This document shows, in pieces, positions 42,745 through 50,659 of a stretch of DNA of 64,000 nucleotides. Both the position numbers and the translations under genes were made by a program. How positions within the stretch are numbered: position 1 is the stretch's first letter; every line of letters starts with the position of its first letter. The notes beneath the pieces are model-generated. The model was not told the origin of the DNA. It did no database searches and saw only the letters and a list, made by a program, of their open reading frames with translations. This stretch comes from Porphyromonas sp. oral taxon 278 str. W7784 (GTDB taxonomy: Bacteria > Bacteroidota > Bacteroidia > Bacteroidales > Porphyromonadaceae). The stretch covers positions 301,006 through 365,005 of the forward strand of contig NZ_KI259258.1 of NCBI RefSeq assembly GCF_000467855.2, in the 5' to 3' direction.

Positions 42745-43800
42745 CTATTCCTCCTTGGTCGAAACGTAATCCGTGACTCCTGAGGTCGTGAACGTAGCCA
42801 TCTCGTGGAGCATTCGTACGGAAGAGTCGAGGATGGGGAAGGCACAGACGGCGCCCGTACCTTCACCGAGACGGAGGCCCAAGCGAAGGATCGGTTCGGC
42901 ACCTAAATAATGAAGCAGGCGAGCATGCCCCGCTTCGTCGCCCGCATGACCGAAGAAGGCGTAACCCGCGACTGAAGGATGAAGCGCACGAGCCATCAGA
43001 AGGCAGGCCGTCATGATGAAGCCGTCGACGAGGAAGGCAATACCTAGTTCGGCCGAACGGAGCATTGCGCCCACGGCTGAGACCAGTTCGTAGCCTCCGA
43101 AATGGATGAGGATGGAGAAGGGATCTGAAGGACCGGTGTAGTTCTTGACTGCTTGGCGGAGTATGTGAAGCTTGTGGGTCATGCCTTCATCATCCAGCCC
43201 ACTGCCACGACCGATGCATTCCTCCAGAGGGAAGTCGGTGAGGTAGTACATCCACAGGGCAGAAGAGGAGGTATTGGCAATGCCCATCTCGCCGAAGGAA
43301 AGGAGCTTCACGCCCCGCTGATGAGCTTCGTCGACGGAAACTATCCCTACCGAGAGTGCCCGCTGAGCTTCTTCCGTGGTCATCGCTGCTTCAGAGAGGA
43401 AGGAACGAGTACCACGGCGGATCTTGCGGTGCACTAAGTTCGGTTCGTCGCCGAACTCATGGTCGACACCCACATCGACAATATGCAGGCGGAAGTCATG
43501 TTGCCTCGTCAGGAAGCAAATACCAGCTCCGCCACGAAGCATGCTGTAGACGACTTGGCGTGTCACTTCACGGGGGCTCTTACTTACGCCTTCCCGCTCG
43601 ATGCCATGGTCTGCAGCGAAGACAAAGTGTTCGCGGGGGGTGAGCGAAGGACGAAGGGTGTCCTGCAGGGCAGCGAGACGAGCAGCGAGACGCTCCAGCT
43701 GTCCCATCGAGCCGAGAGGCTTAGCGATCGTGTCAATATAAGCTTGTGCCCTTAGGATCTCTTCGTCGGAGATGGGGCGGATATCGAAGTCTTGTATCAT
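42745..43800 (-). CDS. cobT: Nicotinate-nucleotide-dimethylbenzimidazole phosphoribosyltransferase
   Basis: Activates the lower ligand base of cobalamin to alpha-ribazole phosphate. 351 aa, the family length. Conserved stretches: KPLGSMGQLERLAARLA (about residues 27-43), FAADHGIEREGVS, GGAGICFLT, GEMGIANTSSSAL and the C-terminal LRLGEGTGAVCAF, which holds the catalytic Glu. 21 bp after cobU. No cobS is seen in the window. Confidence 0.95.
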   Translation of the reverse strand: MIQDFDIRPISDEEILRAQAYIDTIAKPLGSMGQLERLAARLAALQDTLRPSLTPREHFVFAADHGIEREGVSKSPREVTRQVVYSMLRGGAGICFLTRQHDFRLHIVDVGVDHEFGDEPNLVHRKIRRGTRSFLSEAAMTTEEAQRALSVGIVSVDEAHQRGVKLLSFGEMGIANTSSSALWMYYLTDFPLEECIGRGSGLDDEGMTHKLHILRQAVKNYTGPSDPFSILIHFGGYELVSAVGAMLRSAELGIAFLVDGFIMTACLLMARALHPSVAGYAFFGHAGDEAGHARLLHYLGAEPILRLGLRLGEGTGAVCAFPILDSSVRMLHEMATFTTSGVTDYVSTKEE

Positions 43801-43821
43801 GATGTGAGGTGAAGTGCGGGC

Positions 43822-44334
43822 TTAACCTTTGACGGTGAGCGGCTGACCACAGACCATCAGCGTCACTCGGTCGGCTCGGTCGCCGACGTATTGATTCATC
43901 CAGCCTTGGAGCTGCGTGAAAAGGCGCTGGGTGCGTGAGCTGGATGTGCCACCCATACCCAGTTCGTTCGTCACGAAGATGAAGGTAGCATCTTGGGATA
44001 CCAAGCGATCGAACTCGGTCTGTAGCGCTTCGAGGGCTCGGTCTACATCTTGCTCGAGGTCGAAGAAATAGTTCGTCGACCAGAGGGTGATGCAGTCCAC
44101 GAGCACCACTCGCCCTGTGAAGTCGTGCTTCGAAGGGGTGAGGTCTTCCTCGATATTGGTCCATTCGGGGCCACGTCGCTCTTGGTGGCGGAAGATGCGC
44201 TGACGGAACTCTTCGTCCCAGACTCGTGCTGTAGCCAGATACACGGGATTGGGGCTGAGTCGCAAGGCTTCAGCTTCGGCGAAGGTGCTCTTACCCGAGC
44301 GCTCTCCGCCGGTGATGAGATGGATGTAGCTCAT
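43822..44334 (-). CDS. cobU: Adenosylcobinamide kinase / guanylyltransferase
   Basis: Phosphorylates adenosylcobinamide and then adds GMP to give AdoCbi-GDP. 170 aa. P-loop ITGGERSGKSTFAE at the N-terminus, ARVWDEEFRQRIFRHQERR with the conserved His that takes GMP, DCITLW, and the C-terminal VTNELGMGG ... LMVCGQPL. Encoded between mfd and cobT in the same direction; 39 bp after mfd. Confidence 0.94.
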   Translation of the reverse strand: MSYIHLITGGERSGKSTFAEAEALRLSPNPVYLATARVWDEEFRQRIFRHQERRGPEWTNIEEDLTPSKHDFTGRVVLVDCITLWSTNYFFDLEQDVDRALEALQTEFDRLVSQDATFIFVTNELGMGGTSSSRTQRLFTQLQGWMNQYVGDRADRVTLMVCGQPLTVKG

Positions 44335-44373
44335 AGTTTTGTTTGGGGGGTAATAGGTTTGGTGGGTCGGTCT

Positions 44374-47300
44374 TTATAGGGCACTCCCCTCGACCTTACG
44401 GCGAAGGATGTGCTCCATCACTTCGATCGCTGCATGTACCGAAGGAATGTGGCCGATGCGGATGATGTGCTTGCCCGTACGCTGGACGAATTCGCAGTTG
44501 CGACTATTGCGGGCGACGTACTCTAAGAGCTTACCGAAGGTCTCCGAAGCATAGTAAGGGCTAGACGTATCAGAGAGTAAGTGCAGGCTCATAGACCCTG
44601 ACTTGAGGACGACCTTCTCGATGCCGAGGTGATGCCCTAAGCGACGTAGGCGGGGGACGAGTACCAGTTCTTCGGCCTCCTTCGGTAGAGCACCGAAGCG
44701 GTCTCTAAGACGGGCGGTGAACTCTTCAAGCTCTCGGTCTTCGTTCAGCCCGTCGAGCTCTCGGTAGAGGAGGATACGCTCGCTGTCGGAGGGTACATAT
44801 TCATCAGAGAGTGCCAGCTCGAGGTCGCTCTCTACCTGAGTCTCTACGACGAAGCGGTCTGCTAGTTCGCCATCGCTCGTCTTATCCTCATCGGCATAGA
44901 TGTGGGCAAATTCGTCCGCCTTCAGTTCACGCACCGCCTCGGAGAAGACCTTTTGGTAGGTCTCGTAGCCCATATCGGTGATGAAGCCACTCTGCTCGGC
45001 ACCGAGGATATTACCTGCACCTCGCTGATCCAAGTCTTGAAGTGCGATGCGTATGCCACTACCCAGATCGCTGAAGCTCTCGATGGCACGCAGACGGCGC
45101 TTAGAGTCTTCGCTGAGTCCCTCCAGAGGCGGAGTCAAGAGGTAGCAGAAAGCCTTGCGATCACTTCGCCCAACACGTCCTCGGAGCTGATGCAGTTCGC
45201 TCAGTCCGTAGTGGTGGGCATCGTGGATCATGATGGTGTTGGCATTGGGTACGTCGATCCCGTTCTCGATGATCTTCGTAGCTACCAGTACATCGTACTC
45301 TTGGTTGCCGAAGTCGATGAGGATCTGCTCCATCTCCTTCGGTGCTAGGCGGCCATGTGCTACGGCAATGCGTGCGTCGGGTACCTCTCGCTGGATCAGC
45401 GCTGCGAGGTTCTCGATATTGCTGATACGACTATTGACGAAGTAGACCTGCCCATTGCGACTCATCTCGAAGCCCACAGCCTCACGGATGATCTGTGGGG
45501 AAGTCTGGGTGAGGATCGTCTCTACGGGACGGCGATTTGCTGGGGGAGTATTGAGGTTCGATAGATCTCGAGCCCCCATGAGGGAGAACTGGAGCGTACG
45601 AGGGATAGGCGTAGCGCTCATCGTCAAGGTATCGACATTGACCTGCAGCTGGCGTAGCTTCTCCTTGGTGGCTACTCCGAACTTCTGCTCTTCGTCGATG
45701 ATAAGGAGACCTAGATCATGAAAGGCTACATCCTTGCTCGTCAGGCGGTGTGTGCCGATGATGATATCGATCTTCCCTTCCTTGAGATCGCTGAGGATGG
45801 CACGAAGCTCCTTCGGACTACGGGCACGAGAGATATAGTCTACTCGGACGGGGAAGTCACGTAGTCGCTTGGAGAAGGTGCGGTAATGCTGGTAGGCGAG
45901 GACGGTGGTAGGTACGAGGACGGCTACCTGCTTGCCATCGGTGGCCGCCTTGAAGGCTGCTCGTACGGCTACCTCTGTCTTCCCAAAGCCCACATCTCCG
46001 CAGAGGAGGCGGTCCATTGGGAAGGCTCGCTCCATATCGGCCTTAACGGCTGCGACGGCGGAGGCTTGGTCGGGGGTGTCTTCGAAGGCAAACGATGCCT
46101 CTAGCTCATGCTGGAGGTAGCTGTCGGGGCTGAAGGCATAGCCCTCGGTCTCCCGTCGCTTAGCATAGAGACGGATCAGATCTCGGGCGATGTCCTTGAT
46201 GCGCTTCTTTGTGCGGTCCTTGATGCGCTGCCAAGCCCCCGAACCGATGACACTCAGATTGACCTCCGTACTCTCGCCTCCCGTACGGTAGTGGGAGAGC
46301 TTGTGCAGGCTGTGGAGATTGACATAGATCGTGTCGTTGTTGCGGTAGATGAGCTTGACGAACTCCTGCATGTGATCCCCCTGAGGCATGCTCACCAGCC
46401 CGTCGAAGCGCCCGATCCCGTGGTCCGCATGTACGACGAGGTCGCCACGGCTGAAGCTCTGTAGTTCCTTGAGGGAGAGGGTGACCTTGCCCGAAGTAGC
46501 CTTGTCGCTACGGAGGCTATATTTATGGTAGCGGTCGAAGAGCTCGTGCTCCGTGAGTAGCACCCAGCGGTGCCCTTCGTCGACGAAGCCTTCGTGCAGG
46601 GTGATGGCGGTGCGCTGGGGGAGCTCTGTGGGCTTGAGGTGAGGGGTGAGGATGTCGAGGACACGCTCATAGGCTGCCTCGGTGCTGGCCGATAGCCAGA
46701 CGGTGTAGCCTCTCTTCTTCCACGAGCGGATCTGGGTAGCTAGTGCTTCGTAGTCCTTGTGGAAGAGGGGCTGACGCTCGGTATGGAAATGGATTCCTTC
46801 GGGCTCTGCCTCGGTAGTGAACTCGTAGCCCGAATAGCTCTGTAGCTCCTGTAGCAACGTCTGAGGCTCGATGAGCATGGTCCTCAGTTCGTCGAGGTCA
46901 CGGAAGCCCTCTCCATCCTGTAGAAGCGGAGCTTCATCCCAAGTCATCTGCAGGCGGGTAGCTAGCGAAGCTCGGCCAGAGAGGAGAAGTTGCGTCCCTC
47001 GGGGAAGGAGCGAGAGTAGGGAGACTAGTGCCCCTCGGCTCTTAGCTAGGTCGGGGCTCAGTGTGATCTCCTCCAGCTGTCCTACGGAGAGCTGGCTATC
47101 TACCTCGAAGCGACGAAGGCTCTCGACTTCATCGTCGAAGAAGTCCAGACGGTAGGGAAGCTCTGAGGCAAAGGAATAGACATCGACGATGCTTCCTCTC
47201 AGTGCGAACTGCCCCGGCTCATAGACATAGTCCACTCGCTCGAAGCCCCAGCTAAGGAGCTTGTCACGAAGCTCATCCCGATCGACGAGATCGCCTTTGT

Positions 47301-47769
47301 GGATCAGGAGGGTCTCTGTCGGTTGGTCGCCTTCCTTGGGTACACCCTCTAGGAGCGCTTCGGGGTAGGTGACGAGGATGGGTAAGTGGGAGCGTCCACG
47401 CTTCTTCTCGCTAAGCAGGGCACTTAGTACCATGGAGCGCAGGAGGACACTTGCCTCATCTCTGTGCCCGTAGCGGATAGCTCGGCGGTAGGCGGAGGGG
47501 AAGAGTAGGACTCGATCTTCTCCAAGGTATTGGGCGAGGTCCGAATAGAAGTAGCCCGCCTCCTCGTCGTCACGTAGAAGTACGAGTAGAGGTGCTGCCT
47601 CACGCAGTCGGGGCGTGATCAGGGCACGGGATGAGCCTGCGAGCCCAGAGAGGCTGCGCCAAGTCTTGGAGGGGAGGGGAGTCTGGAGCGATGCTCCCTC
47701 GGTGCTGTCCGCTTGGGTAAGAGGCGGAGCAAAGGAAGCTCGGGGAGAAGTCTTATCTACCTTATTCAC
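44374..47769 (-). CDS. mfd: Transcription-repair coupling factor
   Basis: Removes stalled RNA polymerase and recruits UvrA. 1131 aa from GTG 47769 (VNKVDKTSPR). The frame stays open to 47868, but those codons run through the tRNA terminator at 47828-47861, and no Met occurs until deep in the protein, so GTG is chosen. Domains: UvrB-like part (to about 330), RID/CarD-like region starting SRGDLVVHADHGIGRFDG, helicase motor with GDVGFGKTEVAVRAAF, LIIDEEQKFGV, SATPIPRTLQFSL and QLRGRVGRSDRKAFCYLL, and the C-terminal D7 domain. Operon mfd-cobU-cobT. Confidence 0.95.
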   Translation of the reverse strand: MNKVDKTSPRASFAPPLTQADSTEGASLQTPLPSKTWRSLSGLAGSSRALITPRLREAAPLLVLLRDDEEAGYFYSDLAQYLGEDRVLLFPSAYRRAIRYGHRDEASVLLRSMVLSALLSEKKRGRSHLPILVTYPEALLEGVPKEGDQPTETLLIHKGDLVDRDELRDKLLSWGFERVDYVYEPGQFALRGSIVDVYSFASELPYRLDFFDDEVESLRRFEVDSQLSVGQLEEITLSPDLAKSRGALVSLLSLLPRGTQLLLSGRASLATRLQMTWDEAPLLQDGEGFRDLDELRTMLIEPQTLLQELQSYSGYEFTTEAEPEGIHFHTERQPLFHKDYEALATQIRSWKKRGYTVWLSASTEAAYERVLDILTPHLKPTELPQRTAITLHEGFVDEGHRWVLLTEHELFDRYHKYSLRSDKATSGKVTLSLKELQSFSRGDLVVHADHGIGRFDGLVSMPQGDHMQEFVKLIYRNNDTIYVNLHSLHKLSHYRTGGESTEVNLSVIGSGAWQRIKDRTKKRIKDIARDLIRLYAKRRETEGYAFSPDSYLQHELEASFAFEDTPDQASAVAAVKADMERAFPMDRLLCGDVGFGKTEVAVRAAFKAATDGKQVAVLVPTTVLAYQHYRTFSKRLRDFPVRVDYISRARSPKELRAILSDLKEGKIDIIIGTHRLTSKDVAFHDLGLLIIDEEQKFGVATKEKLRQLQVNVDTLTMSATPIPRTLQFSLMGARDLSNLNTPPANRRPVETILTQTSPQIIREAVGFEMSRNGQVYFVNSRISNIENLAALIQREVPDARIAVAHGRLAPKEMEQILIDFGNQEYDVLVATKIIENGIDVPNANTIMIHDAHHYGLSELHQLRGRVGRSDRKAFCYLLTPPLEGLSEDSKRRLRAIESFSDLGSGIRIALQDLDQRGAGNILGAEQSGFITDMGYETYQKVFSEAVRELKADEFAHIYADEDKTSDGELADRFVVETQVESDLELALSDEYVPSDSERILLYRELDGLNEDRELEEFTARLRDRFGALPKEAEELVLVPRLRRLGHHLGIEKVVLKSGSMSLHLLSDTSSPYYASETFGKLLEYVARNSRNCEFVQRTGKHIIRIGHIPSVHAAIEVMEHILRRKVEGSAL

Positions 47770-47827
47770 ACTACGAAGATACGGCTTCTCGGGTAATTGT
47801 ACCCATGATCTCTGGGGATATAAAGAG

Positions 47828-47861
47828 ACTCCGCAGGTCCTACGACTAGGACCTGCGGAGT
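47828..47861 (-). terminator. Terminator of the tRNA-Asn pair
   Basis: Perfect 15-bp stem ACTCCGCAGGTCCTA (47828-47842) with its complement at 47847-47861, loop CGAC. On the - strand it is followed by CTCTTTATAT. It lies 34 bp after the second tRNA. Confidence 0.8.
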
Positions 47862-47894
47862 ACTTCACCGCTCGGGGCGGTATGCTTTAGGATG

Positions 47895-47968
47895 CTCTTC
47901 CTCTTGGACTTGAACCAAGGACCCTCTGATTAACAGTCAGATGCTCTAACCGACTGAGCTAAGGAAGA
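47895..47968 (-). tRNA. tRNA-Asn (GTT), copy 2
   Basis: 74 nt cloverleaf: acceptor TCTTCCT/AGGAAGA, D-arm GCTCAGTCGGTTAGAGC, anticodon stem-loop TCTGACTGTTAATCAGA with anticodon GTT, and T-arm CTTGGTTCAAGTCCAAG. Discriminator base G; CCA is not encoded. Identical to the copy at 48018. Confidence 0.96.
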
Positions 47969-48017
47969 AGACATGCATCGAAGTGTGGCACAGGGCTCAT
48001 TGCCCTTGTTGTGGTTG

Positions 48018-48091
48018 CTCTTCCTCTTGGACTTGAACCAAGGACCCTCTGATTAACAGTCAGATGCTCTAACCGACTGAGCTAAGGAAGA
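48018..48091 (-). tRNA. tRNA-Asn (GTT), copy 1
   Basis: Same 74-nt sequence as the copy at 47895, 49 bp upstream in the transcript. It lies just behind the promoter at 48116-48123, so the two tRNAs form one transcription unit. Confidence 0.96.
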
Positions 48092-48115
48092 GTATTTGCC
48101 ACCTTCTTTGCGGTG

Positions 48116-48123
48116 CAAAGGTA
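48116..48123 (-). promoter_or_regulatory. -7 element of the tRNA-Asn pair
   Basis: TACCTTTG on the - strand, about 25 bp before the 5' end of the first tRNA. Confidence 0.6.
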
Positions 48124-48328
48124 GCATATCTTCTCAATATAAGCAAATACCCCAGCAATAAGATGAGCCTCTAGCTTGGATCAACCCATCCCTGCAAAGC
48201 TCTCTCACCCTTTCATGCTGTGACTCCTGTATCCAGCCTGAGTGATCTCCTCAGAGCTGACACTACCCATCACCTGAGACGATGTCCCCGTGCTCGATGC
48301 GCCAGCTCTAGCTATATGATCGCTGCTA

Positions 48329-48472
48329 CTAATCTCCAATGAATGGTAGAGGATCATTTAAGAGCGGAGAGGATTGGCTGAGCAGGTGTGTTAGCATATC
48401 ATCCTCTTTATTGGAGCAATAGTTGGTCGATAGGAATAGGTGTCTGTCACTCATTCCTTGGAGTATGACCAT
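48329..48472 (-). pseudogene. Short coding-like frame, possible remnant
   Basis: A 47-codon frame from ATG 48472 (MVILQGMSDRHLFLSTNY...) to TAG 48329. It follows the 52-codon frame in another phase, so the two may be halves of one broken gene, or chance frames. No family recognised. Confidence 0.25.
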
Positions 48473-48486
48473 CGTTTATCCTGGGG

Positions 48487-48645
48487 CTAAGCGAAAATCT
48501 CAATATGGTTAGTATTCACGCCGAGTTTTCTGCCTAGACTATCTAAGTACGAGGAGATGGTACGGATAGGGCTTGAACTGGCATTGAGAGGCTTGGCGCC
48601 CTTCTTGCAAGTTTGTGTGCCATCGTTTATATAGACGTCTAGCAT
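48487..48645 (-). CDS. Possible 52-aa protein or gene fragment
   Basis: ATG 48645 to TAG 48487. It begins 16 nt after the stop of the 234-aa gene, in the same frame, with AAAGG in between as a weak ribosome site. Residues include MLDVYINDGTQTCKKGAK and SYLDSLGRKLGVNTNHIEIF. It could be a small partner gene, or the tail of a longer ancestral protein cut by the TAG at 48661. Not recognised. Confidence 0.35.
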   Translation of the reverse strand: MLDVYINDGTQTCKKGAKPLNASSSPIRTISSYLDSLGRKLGVNTNHIEIFA

Positions 48646-48660
48646 GCTGTTCGTGCCTTT

Positions 48661-49365
48661 CTAGTGGGGGAGATGTGGTGGACTTGTCTCGGTCTCTACG
48701 GGGAATCGCTTTATGATACCATTCTTCCCCGAAATGACAATACTCCCATCATGTAAATGGACTTCCTTGGCTATCTTAGAAAAGATAAGTTCGTCTGGAT
48801 CTCCAGTGAATATAGCTTGTGAATCTATCAGAGTCTTCCCCTTGTAGAGCAAAGACTCAAGGATAAAGTTGCTCTCGGTCAATCGTCCTTTCAGCTGGAT
48901 CTTAAGCTTGCCTTCTTTGTCTAGCACTTTACTCAGTAGAGTCCACGTATTCTCACCCCCTTGCAGAAGGAAGTTGTGGTATGATTCAAGGATCTCATGG
49001 CTGGGTAAATTGAAGCGATCTCCAACGACCTCAAACGCATCAATAAGTGTTTGTTCAATAAATGCATAGTACTCATCCATTGTTGATAATTGTCTATACT
49101 CCTCGAGATTGAAGGGAAGAGTAATTCTGAGGACATTGAGGTAAACAACTTCTGCAGTACGCTGCATATAAGGAGACTCAAATCCGTATCGTAGTTCGAT
49201 CGAGATGGTGTCATAGCCTGCTACCTGCTTGAGCTTCCTGAGGCACTCCCTTTCGATGAAGTTAAATATATGCCTGCTCCTAAGGTAGAATTTATAGGAG
49301 AAGTTCCGGTGTGGAGCTTTACTATGCTCAATCTCTGCCTTAATGAAGATCCTCTTAATAACCAT
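48661..49365 (-). CDS. Hypothetical protein in low-GC patch
   Basis: 234 aa, not recognised. No signal peptide or membrane helix. The N-terminus is charged (MVIKRIFIKAEIEHSKAPHR); the last third has a beta pattern (LTESNFILESLLYKGKTLI, VHLHDGSIVISGKNGIIK). Its GC is much lower than that of the neighbouring genes (one counted line, 49081-49140, is 38%), which suggests recent transfer. It lies downstream of an ankyrin gene and coding fragments of similar composition. A polymorphic-toxin immunity or associated role is possible from context only. Confidence 0.65.
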   Translation of the reverse strand: MVIKRIFIKAEIEHSKAPHRNFSYKFYLRSRHIFNFIERECLRKLKQVAGYDTISIELRYGFESPYMQRTAEVVYLNVLRITLPFNLEEYRQLSTMDEYYAFIEQTLIDAFEVVGDRFNLPSHEILESYHNFLLQGGENTWTLLSKVLDKEGKLKIQLKGRLTESNFILESLLYKGKTLIDSQAIFTGDPDELIFSKIAKEVHLHDGSIVISGKNGIIKRFPVETETSPPHLPH

Positions 49366-49391
49366 GCTGTGGACTCTTACATTTTATTGAA

Positions 49392-49568
49392 TCAGGAGTG
49401 CTCCATATCTACATGCCCTGTTGTACTCCGGGTAGGAGGATGGCTTTCTTTCTCCTCTAGCTTCTCAAAGCCCTTGGAGTCGTAGGAGTTAGTGGGGCTC
49501 CTGATTCCCTCAGCCCTTCGTTGCGCTGAGGGTACTTCCCTTAGCTCTGTATTGGCAAATCTATAGGT
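49392..49568 (-). pseudogene. Coding-like frame without start codon
   Basis: An open frame of 58 codons overlaps the 3' end of the ankyrin gene in another phase and ends at TGA 49392. It reads like protein (ELREVPSAQRRAEGIRSPTN, then SYDSKGFEKLEEKESHPP) but has no usable start. It may be the remnant of a gene tail, or noise. Confidence 0.3.
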
Positions 49569-50032
49569 CTAACACCATACTTGTTGGGGATCATCAGTGA
49601 GGCTCCATGATCTCGAAGTAGACTTATCACGGTAGGGCTAACTCTATAGCGTGACGCATAGAATAGAGGGGTGTTCCCATCTTCGTCTTGTGCATCCACC
49701 ATAGCCCCAAGATCGAGTAATCTTACTATAATTTCAGGGGAGTCCTCTATCGTAGCAAAGTGTAGAGCGGTGAGCGAACAAGAGTCTGTAGCATTCACAT
49801 CGATCTCATACTCATGTAGCAAATGCATGCAGAGATCTTCTCCATGCTCTATGATCAAGTTGATTAGGATATTTCGCCCGTCTCGATCACAAGCTTCAAG
49901 GCCATAGTTGCTGATTAGTTCGTGTAAGAGCGTCCTATCCATAGTCGCAAGAACTCGAAACATCGAATCTTCAAATCTCTCGATGTCTAAGCGTGTTCTT
50001 TTCCTATCCTGCTGTTTGCTTGCTTTAGTCAT
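49541..50032 (-). CDS. Ankyrin-repeat protein
   Basis: 163 aa, cytosolic, no signal peptide. About three to four ankyrin repeats: RDGRNILINLIIEHGEDL (about residues 50-67), CSLTALHFATIEDSPEIIVR then LLDLGAMVD, DEDGNTPLFYASRYRVSPT then VISLLRDHGA, and the partial KYGVRPIDLP. Ankyrin proteins of this size are often immunity proteins of polymorphic toxin systems, but no toxin is intact here. ATG 50032 follows the stop of a broken upstream frame by 2 bp. Low GC like its neighbour. Confidence 0.85.
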   Translation of the reverse strand: MTKASKQQDRKRTRLDIERFEDSMFRVLATMDRTLLHELISNYGLEACDRDGRNILINLIIEHGEDLCMHLLHEYEIDVNATDSCSLTALHFATIEDSPEIIVRLLDLGAMVDAQDEDGNTPLFYASRYRVSPTVISLLRDHGASLMIPNKYGVRPIDLPIQS

Positions 50033-50034
50033 GT

Positions 50035-50340
50035 CTACGAGAATGATTTTCTTTTAGCATCTCTCCCTAGAACTACACTGGCCACTGAAGCATGGGGGCA
50101 TTGAGCCTCTTTTAGCACGCTTTTATTCTTGGGGGCAAGAGGACTCTCTTCTGCTTGCTCCATGCTGTATCATACGCTTACCTTATGCTCCTTCTGATAC
50201 CATGAGAGTTGACCTACTTGCCATACCCGTTGGGCGCATAGCTTAGGGGCGTACTCAGATACCTCGGTAAAGATACGACAAGTCTCTGTTTGTCCTAGCC
50301 CCGCTGAAGGTGGGGCTCTGGAGCGTCTCACGGCGGGGAG
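50035..50340 (-). pseudogene. Coding-like frame broken by an in-frame TGA
   Basis: Read on the - strand, one frame runs from about 50340 through TCRIFTEVSEYAPKLCAQRV and WQVGQLSWYQKEHKVSV to a TGA at 50170-50172, then continues in the same frame as MEQAEESPLAPKNKSVLKEA ... to TAG at 50035. The second half alone is a possible 42-aa gene from ATG 50163. Its stop is 2 bp before the ankyrin ATG. This looks like a decayed gene paired with the ankyrin gene. Not recognised. Confidence 0.4.
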
Positions 50341-50348
50341 AACTAGTT

Positions 50349-50502
50349 ACCCATTCATGGGTCGGCGGAGGGACCCATGAATGGGGTACTCGACCGACCC
50401 ATGAATGGGTCACCTTAGCGACCTATGGTGGGTCGGTCAAGCGACCTACCGTAGATCGTCGATGCGACCCACAGTAGTTTTTTTTGGCGACCTACCGTAG
50501 GG
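50349..50502. repeat. Composite phased palindrome array (3 type B + 4 type A units)
   Basis: Seven palindromes with centres near 50355.5, 50379.5, 50403.5, 50427, 50450, 50473 and 50496, i.e. spacing of 24, 24, 23.5, 23, 23 and 23 bp. The first three are ACCCATGAATGGGT (the first in inverted form), the last four the ACCTAC-N-GTAGGT type. Both types share the flanking CGACC/GGTCG. It is upstream of queE. Confidence 0.85.
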
Positions 50503-50627
50503 TTCTTTTTGGGGGGAGGGAAGGGGCGGAGTAGGTGGGGACGGAGCGAGAGGTGAGGGACGGCTGTCCGTCGGCTTGGGGCGGGGTGATGGTGGAGGCG
50601 GGAACCGATGGGCTGGGGGAGTCGTCG

Positions 50628-50635
50628 TATCTTTG
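50628..50635 (+). promoter_or_regulatory. -7 element of the queE-porE operon
   Basis: TATCTTTG, exact TAnnTTTG. The transcript would begin near 50642, on or next to the first in-frame ATG (50642). This excludes starts further upstream and favours ATG 50660. Confidence 0.65.
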
Positions 50636-50659
50636 TCTACGATGAACGAAAAGAATACT

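Larger units (their letters stand above)
48092..48660. other. Gene-poor stretch with two short coding-like frames
   Basis: After the tRNA promoter this 569-bp stretch has no clear gene. On the - strand two short frames look coding-like: 48487-48645 (52 codons) and 48329-48472 (47 codons), in different frames. 48124-48330 shows nothing I can name. Confidence 0.5.
50033..50659. other. 627-bp region between the ankyrin gene and queE
   Basis: Holds a broken - strand frame (50035-50340), a composite palindrome array (50349-50502), a GC-rich stretch and the queE promoter (50628-50635). Confidence 0.65.

Noticed and set aside
47770-47868. ATG-like start of mfd at 47868
   Set aside because: It would place the first codons across the tRNA terminator hairpin; GTG 47769 fits better.
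47895-48091. Attachment site of an integrated element at tRNA-Asn
   Set aside because: The odd-composition patch is on the 5' side of the tRNAs, no integrase is present and no partial tRNA copy was found at the far edge.
50349-50502. CRISPR-like array
   Set aside because: Units are palindromes of 13-17 bp with about 6-10 bp between them, far too short for spacers; linkers are not unique, and no cas gene is present.
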